A stretch of DNA of 64,000 bases. It comes from Streptomyces netropsis. GTDB taxonomy: Bacteria; Actinomycetota; Actinomycetes; Streptomycetales; Streptomycetaceae. The notes beneath the pieces were generated by a model. That model was not told where the DNA came from, did no database searches, and was given only the letters and a program-made list of their open reading frames with translations. Position 1 is the stretch's first letter; each line of letters begins with the position of its first letter. The translations under genes and the position numbers were made by a program. Positions 60,781 to 64,000 of the stretch are shown piece after piece. The stretch spans positions 62,001 to 126,000 of the forward strand of contig NZ_JACHJG010000001.1 in NCBI RefSeq assembly GCF_014203545.1, read 5' to 3'.

Positions 60781-62069
60781 AACTTCACCGTCACTCCCAG
60801 TTGCACGGGCTCCGCCGACGGGTGCTCGTCCAGCAGGCGGTCGACGCCTGCCCGGCACACCACGATGCACGCGTGCCGGTGCCGGGAGGCCAGCACGCAC
60901 AGCCGGCCCGTCTCCAGGTGGAACGCCGTCGCGTCCGGGCGCCCCGACAGCGGATGCAGCATCACCGTCACATCGAACTCCCGGCCCTGGAGCCGGTTCG
61001 CCGTGTCCACCGTGACGCCGGACACCCCCAGCCCGGCGAGTGCGGCCCGGACGGCCGCGGCCTGGTCGCGGTGGGCCGTGCCCACCGCGATGCGGTCCGC
61101 CGTGAGCGGCACCGGGTCCGGCGACCGCTCGCTCGTCGCGACCCCGCCCCGGTCCAGCAGCCGCCGCACCACCAGCGCCACCGCGCCGACCGCCTCCGGG
61201 TCCGTCCGCGGCGTGTGGCGGGCGGGCAGCTCCAGCAGGCCCCAGCCCGACTCGGCCGCCTCGTCCAGCACCCGGTCCGGGCCCGAACCGTCGGAGGGGA
61301 CGCCGAAGGCCAGCCGCCGGTCGCCGTGACCGGTGCCGCTGCGGAAGGGCGTGTACGGATAGAAGGCGTCCGAGACGAGCGGCGCGGCGGACGCGGGCAG
61401 CCGCCAGGACACCGGCAGCCGGTGCTGGGGCAGGCCGGGGTTGTGCGCCAGCAGCGTGGTCACCGCGCTGGCGGACGGGTCGTACGACAGCCCCGCCCAC
61501 TGGGCCGAGCCGTCCGGGCCCACCACGCTGAACGGGTCCAACTGGCCGGGGTCGCCGACGAACAGCGCCCGCTCGAACAGCCCGGCCACCGCGAGCAGCG
61601 CGTCCGAGCGCATCTGGTACGCCTCGTCGACGATCGCGTGGCCCCACGGCTCGGTGACCTTGGTGTGCGCCCACTTCGCGGCCGTGGAGACGACGACGTC
61701 GAGCCCCGCGAGCTCCGCGGCCTTCGCGGACGTCACGACGGACGCGAGAGCGTCGAGCGCCGGGTCGTAAGGGCGCGCGTCACTGCTGTGCAGCCGCCCG
61801 ACGGGCAGCTCCGGGTCCTGCTCGGCCAGCCGCAGCACCAGGTCGTCGACCTGGGCGTTGGTCTGCGCGACGATCATCAGCGGCCGGCCGGCGGCGGCCA
61901 GCTCGCGCGCGGCCCGTACGACCAGCGTCGACTTGCCCGCACCCGGCGGGGAGTCCACGACGACGCCGCGGTGCGGGCTGTGCAGGGTGTCCCGCAGGAT
62001 CGCGTCCGTCGCGGCGGTGGCCGCCGCCGCGGGGTCGAACGACGCCGTGCGGGGTGCTCGCAGGGTCAC
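60708..62069 (-). CDS. SF1-type helicase/ATPase
   Basis: A 453-aa two-domain NTPase. Walker A at 40-48 (SPPGAGKST), motif Ia region MIVAQTNAQVDDLVLRLAE, Walker B IVDEAYQM (Asp148-Glu149), motif III GDPGQLDPFS, motif IV-like SWRLPASAAPLVSDAFYP, motif V VDTANRLQGREFDVTVM and a late ASRHRHACIVV. The order is that of UvrD/Upf1-like helicases. No nuclease domain is seen. The C-terminal 25 residues are duplicated in the adjacent array. It is 43 nt downstream of the 526-aa gene and probably in one operon with it. Confidence 0.87.
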   Translation of the reverse strand: MTLRAPRTASFDPAAAATAATDAILRDTLHSPHRGVVVDSPPGAGKSTLVVRAARELAAAGRPLMIVAQTNAQVDDLVLRLAEQDPELPVGRLHSSDARPYDPALDALASVVTSAKAAELAGLDVVVSTAAKWAHTKVTEPWGHAIVDEAYQMRSDALLAVAGLFERALFVGDPGQLDPFSVVGPDGSAQWAGLSYDPSASAVTTLLAHNPGLPQHRLPVSWRLPASAAPLVSDAFYPYTPFRSGTGHGDRRLAFGVPSDGSGPDRVLDEAAESGWGLLELPARHTPRTDPEAVGAVALVVRRLLDRGGVATSERSPDPVPLTADRIAVGTAHRDQAAAVRAALAGLGVSGVTVDTANRLQGREFDVTVMLHPLSGRPDATAFHLETGRLCVLASRHRHACIVVCRAGVDRLLDEHPSAEPVQLGVTVKFPDGWEAMMSTWDHWSDHRVAWRP

Positions 62070-62112
62070 AGGGCCACCCGCCGGGCAGGGGCGGGCGGCA
62101 TCCGGTACTCGG

Positions 62113-63693
62113 TCACAGGATGTCCTCCGCGGTCACCGGGTCGGGGCCGTCCTCCGACGTGCCCGGCGGGCCGCCGTGGGTCCAAGGCGTCTGCTCGGGG
62201 TCGGGCAGCTCCGGGCCGCCCCGGGGAGCGTGCTCGAACAGAGTCCAGCACACGTGGTCGCCGGGGACCGGCACCGACCCCGGGTCGGGGACCTTGCCCC
62301 GGCCCATGCCACCGGTCAGCCGGACGGTCAGCGCGCCCAGCCGGTGTACGACGAACTCGGCCGACTGCGCCTTGCCGTCCGCCAGCGCACGGTGCACCTT
62401 CGCGCCCTCGGCGACGTGCGGGCCGTCGTCCGTCCGGACCGTGACCAGGGGGCGCGGACGCGGGACCTTCGCCTGCGAATACTCCATGACGACCTCGGTG
62501 ACCTCACCCGCGAACGCCTCGCCGGCGAGCCGCCGCGCCGCCATGACCAGCGGATCGTCCAGCGCCTCCTGGGCCTCCAGCTGCGCCTGCGCGGTCTCCC
62601 GCGCCGCGAGCTTGCGCGCCGCCGTCACCGCGTCGTCCCGCTTGGGCTGCGGCGGCTCCCCGGCCCGTACGCGGTCGCGGTGCGCGGTGTACGACCAGCG
62701 GTCCCGCTTCCACCGCTCACCCACCCTGGCCCCCTCGGGGAGGGCACGCAGCAGGTCGACGCCGTGCCACACCGCGTCCCACGTGGGGCGCAGCTGCGAC
62801 GTGAGGAGGGCGCCGATCTCGTGCTCGGCGCCGGCCAGCGCGTCCCGCGCGGAGGGGTGGTACGGGCCGGCCTCCAGGACGTCCGCCCGCGCCCGGTCGT
62901 AGCGGGCGACGGCGGGCGCCAGCCGCTTGTTGTCGAAGACCGGGTCGGTCGAGGGGCCGGCGGGCGGACAGAGCAGCAGCCCGTCCGGGCCGCGCCCGAG
63001 CTCCGCGCGGACGGCCGCCTCCGCGCCCGTCGTCCCCGCAGGGGGATCGATCCAGGCGAGCAGCGCGCCCAGGTGCTGGTCCTCGAGGTTCGACTGGCCC
63101 GTCGCCCAGTGGCGGCCCAGCAACTGCGTCATCGGCAGCAGCAGCGACGAGCCGGGCACCCGGGCCCGCTCGCCGAAGTGCGTCAGCCAGCGGCCGAGCA
63201 GCGGCACGCGCGGGGGAGCGGGGTAGGGGGTCTCCGGGTCCTGCTCGGCGGTACGGCGGAACCGCATGGAACGCCCCAGCAGCCGTACGTACTCGACGCC
63301 CGCGCCGCTCGGCACCAGCAACTGCGGGGCGTCGGCGCACAGCTCGACCTCGACCGGCACCTTCTTGCCCGTCTCCGGGTCGGTCTCCTTGCGCTGTTCC
63401 GCGACGACGTCGTCGGCGAAGGATTCGATGTACGGCAGCACGGCCTCGGCCAGCTCGGCGAGGAAAGCGGACCGCAGATCCCGGTCGCGCGGCTGCGCCA
63501 CCATCAGCAACCGCGGCGCGTCCCGCTCGGTCCCGACCAGCGCGCCGAGCGGCGCCCCCGCCTCACCGGCGGTCGTCAGCGGCACGAACACGAGCGGCCG
63601 CCCGGCCACATGGCGATGCCGCACGGTCGCCATCGGCCGCGCCCGCCCCTCCCGCACCGCCTCCAGCCGCGCGAGCGTGGTGATCAGCGACAT
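62113..63693 (-). CDS. Conserved hypothetical protein, helicase partner
   Basis: A 526-aa soluble protein of unknown family. It has a compact N-terminal beta/alpha region (about 1-200), a middle segment with RWSYTAHRDRVRAGEPPQPKRDDAVTAARKLAARETAQAQLEAQEAL (coiled-coil-like), then a beta-rich domain (EVTEVVMEYSQAKVPRPRPLVTVRTDD, LGALTVRLTGGMGRGKVPDPGSVPVPGDHVCWTLFEHAPRGG). Its C-terminus is acidic and Pro-rich. Location directly upstream of the helicase gene suggests a joint role in nucleic acid handling; a nucleotide- or RNA-binding role is inference. Confidence 0.72.
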   Translation of the reverse strand: MSLITTLARLEAVREGRARPMATVRHRHVAGRPLVFVPLTTAGEAGAPLGALVGTERDAPRLLMVAQPRDRDLRSAFLAELAEAVLPYIESFADDVVAEQRKETDPETGKKVPVEVELCADAPQLLVPSGAGVEYVRLLGRSMRFRRTAEQDPETPYPAPPRVPLLGRWLTHFGERARVPGSSLLLPMTQLLGRHWATGQSNLEDQHLGALLAWIDPPAGTTGAEAAVRAELGRGPDGLLLCPPAGPSTDPVFDNKRLAPAVARYDRARADVLEAGPYHPSARDALAGAEHEIGALLTSQLRPTWDAVWHGVDLLRALPEGARVGERWKRDRWSYTAHRDRVRAGEPPQPKRDDAVTAARKLAARETAQAQLEAQEALDDPLVMAARRLAGEAFAGEVTEVVMEYSQAKVPRPRPLVTVRTDDGPHVAEGAKVHRALADGKAQSAEFVVHRLGALTVRLTGGMGRGKVPDPGSVPVPGDHVCWTLFEHAPRGGPELPDPEQTPWTHGGPPGTSEDGPDPVTAEDIL

Positions 63694-63872
63694 GCGGCCT
63701 CCGTACGGGTGCGCGGCGCCGCTGCGGCGGACGGGCCACAGGCGGGCGTGCGATGGGGGCGCCCGGGCGGGCAGTGTTCCGAGGCGCCGGCCCCGGCGCG
63801 ACCGCCGGCGTGCCGGCCCGCGTCGGCCGGTGCGTCGGTCGGTGCATCGGCCCGCGTCGCCGGGCGGGTCAC
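63684..63872 (-). CDS. Possible 62-aa coupling ORF
   Basis: A 62-aa frame whose GTG overlaps the stop of the edge gene (GTGA) and whose stop overlaps the start of the 526-aa gene by 10 nt. The composition is Ala/Thr/Arg/Pro-rich with no motif. It may be a translated linker that keeps ribosomes moving between two coupled genes, or an artefact. Confidence 0.3.
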   Translation of the reverse strand: MTRPATRADAPTDAPADAGRHAGGRAGAGASEHCPPGRPHRTPACGPSAAAAPRTRTEAACR

Positions 63873-64000
63873 GACGCGCCTCCGGCGCCCGGTCCGGTGC
63901 CGCAGCCGGCCAGTGCCTCCGCGCGCAGCGCCGCCGCGCGGCGGAGGGCGGCGACGGTGGGGTCGGCGGGGTCGCCCGTCTCCCCCAGGGCGGCGGAGAG
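63869..64000 (-). CDS. C-terminal fragment of an unknown gene at the window edge
   Basis: 44 codons on the minus strand ending VAALRRAAALRAEALAGC then a Gly-rich tail and TGA. The frame is open to the window edge. The stop overlaps the GTG of the 62-aa ORF. No product can be named. Confidence 0.55.
   Translation of the reverse strand, partial: LSAALGETGDPADPTVAALRRAAALRAEALAGCGTGPGAGGAS

Overview
The window comes from a Streptomyces (or very close actinomycete) chromosome. It is very GC-rich with strong third-position G/C bias, has frequent GTG starts and 4-bp ATGA/GTGA gene overlaps, and carries Streptomyces hallmarks: a DasR-regulated nagE/nagF locus, the cslA-glxA-cslZ hyphal-tip glycan locus, a cdgA-like GGDEF/EAL protein, XRE-DUF5753/DUF397 pairs, DUF1707 and DUF3618 proteins, and class F sortase. 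From memory, gene order resembles the S. coelicolor SCO2817 to SCO2908 core region; that synteny was not computed.

Layout. 1-5.7 kb: N-acetylglucosamine PTS (nagE2, nagE1, divergent nagF) with three dre-like DasR sites, then rph, a lipoprotein, rdgB and tRNA-Leu(UAG). 5.7-7.1 kb: a small accessory islet of two tandem HNH nucleases beside that tRNA. 7.1-12.8 kb: MHS osmolyte-type transporter, a secreted protein overlapping an orphan sensor kinase, BCP peroxiredoxin, DUF3618, a GroES-like protein, and a Gdx/SugE guanidinium exporter behind a clear guanidine-III riboswitch, followed by a duplicated scrap of the exporter's 3' end. 12.8-23.5 kb: class A PBP, a three-gene ABC-2 exporter, DUF1707, SGNH hydrolase, DUF445, an autoregulated MerR regulator, GNAT. 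23.5-26.7 kb: accessory cluster with a secreted DUF4258 protein, a zinc-ribbon pair and XRE/DUF397/DUF397. 26.7-40.0 kb: FAH-family hydrolase, YidC paralogue with DUF6412, sodium/solute symporter with DUF3311, oxidoreductase, LysE exporter, signal peptidase, serine hydrolase, a divergent Gfo/Idh/MocA-ROK sugar locus with its palindromic operator, and a sortase-anchored (LADTG) protein.

40-53 kb: HAD phosphatase, class F sortase with its partner, cslZ, glxA, cslA, NlpC/P60 peptidase, kinase, a chitin-type LPMO with its own dre site, and a CcdA/DsbA pair. 53-64 kb: IclR, LLM flavoprotein, cdgA, M6 protease and a conserved, poorly described group of DNA-transaction-like genes (prim-pol-like protein, 122-aa protein, SF1 helicase, 526-aa protein). 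The helicase gene's 3' end is copied into a tandem array of 140-bp units. Three near-identical tRNA-Lys(CUU) modules (promoter, tRNA, terminator) lie on the minus strand at 47.8, 52.9 and 58.9 kb.

Functional links. DasR-type sites join GlcNAc uptake (nag genes) to chitin oxidation (LPMO). CslA, GlxA and CslZ make and finish an apical beta-glucan. PBP, NlpC, sortases, DsbA/CcdA, signal peptidase and YidC serve the envelope. No CRISPR array, rRNA, prophage or insertion sequence is visible. The most notable items are the riboswitch, the two gene-tail duplications, the palindromic repeat family, the tRNA-Lys triplication, the linker-inserted ROK regulator, the secreted toxin-like DUF4258 protein and the helicase gene group.
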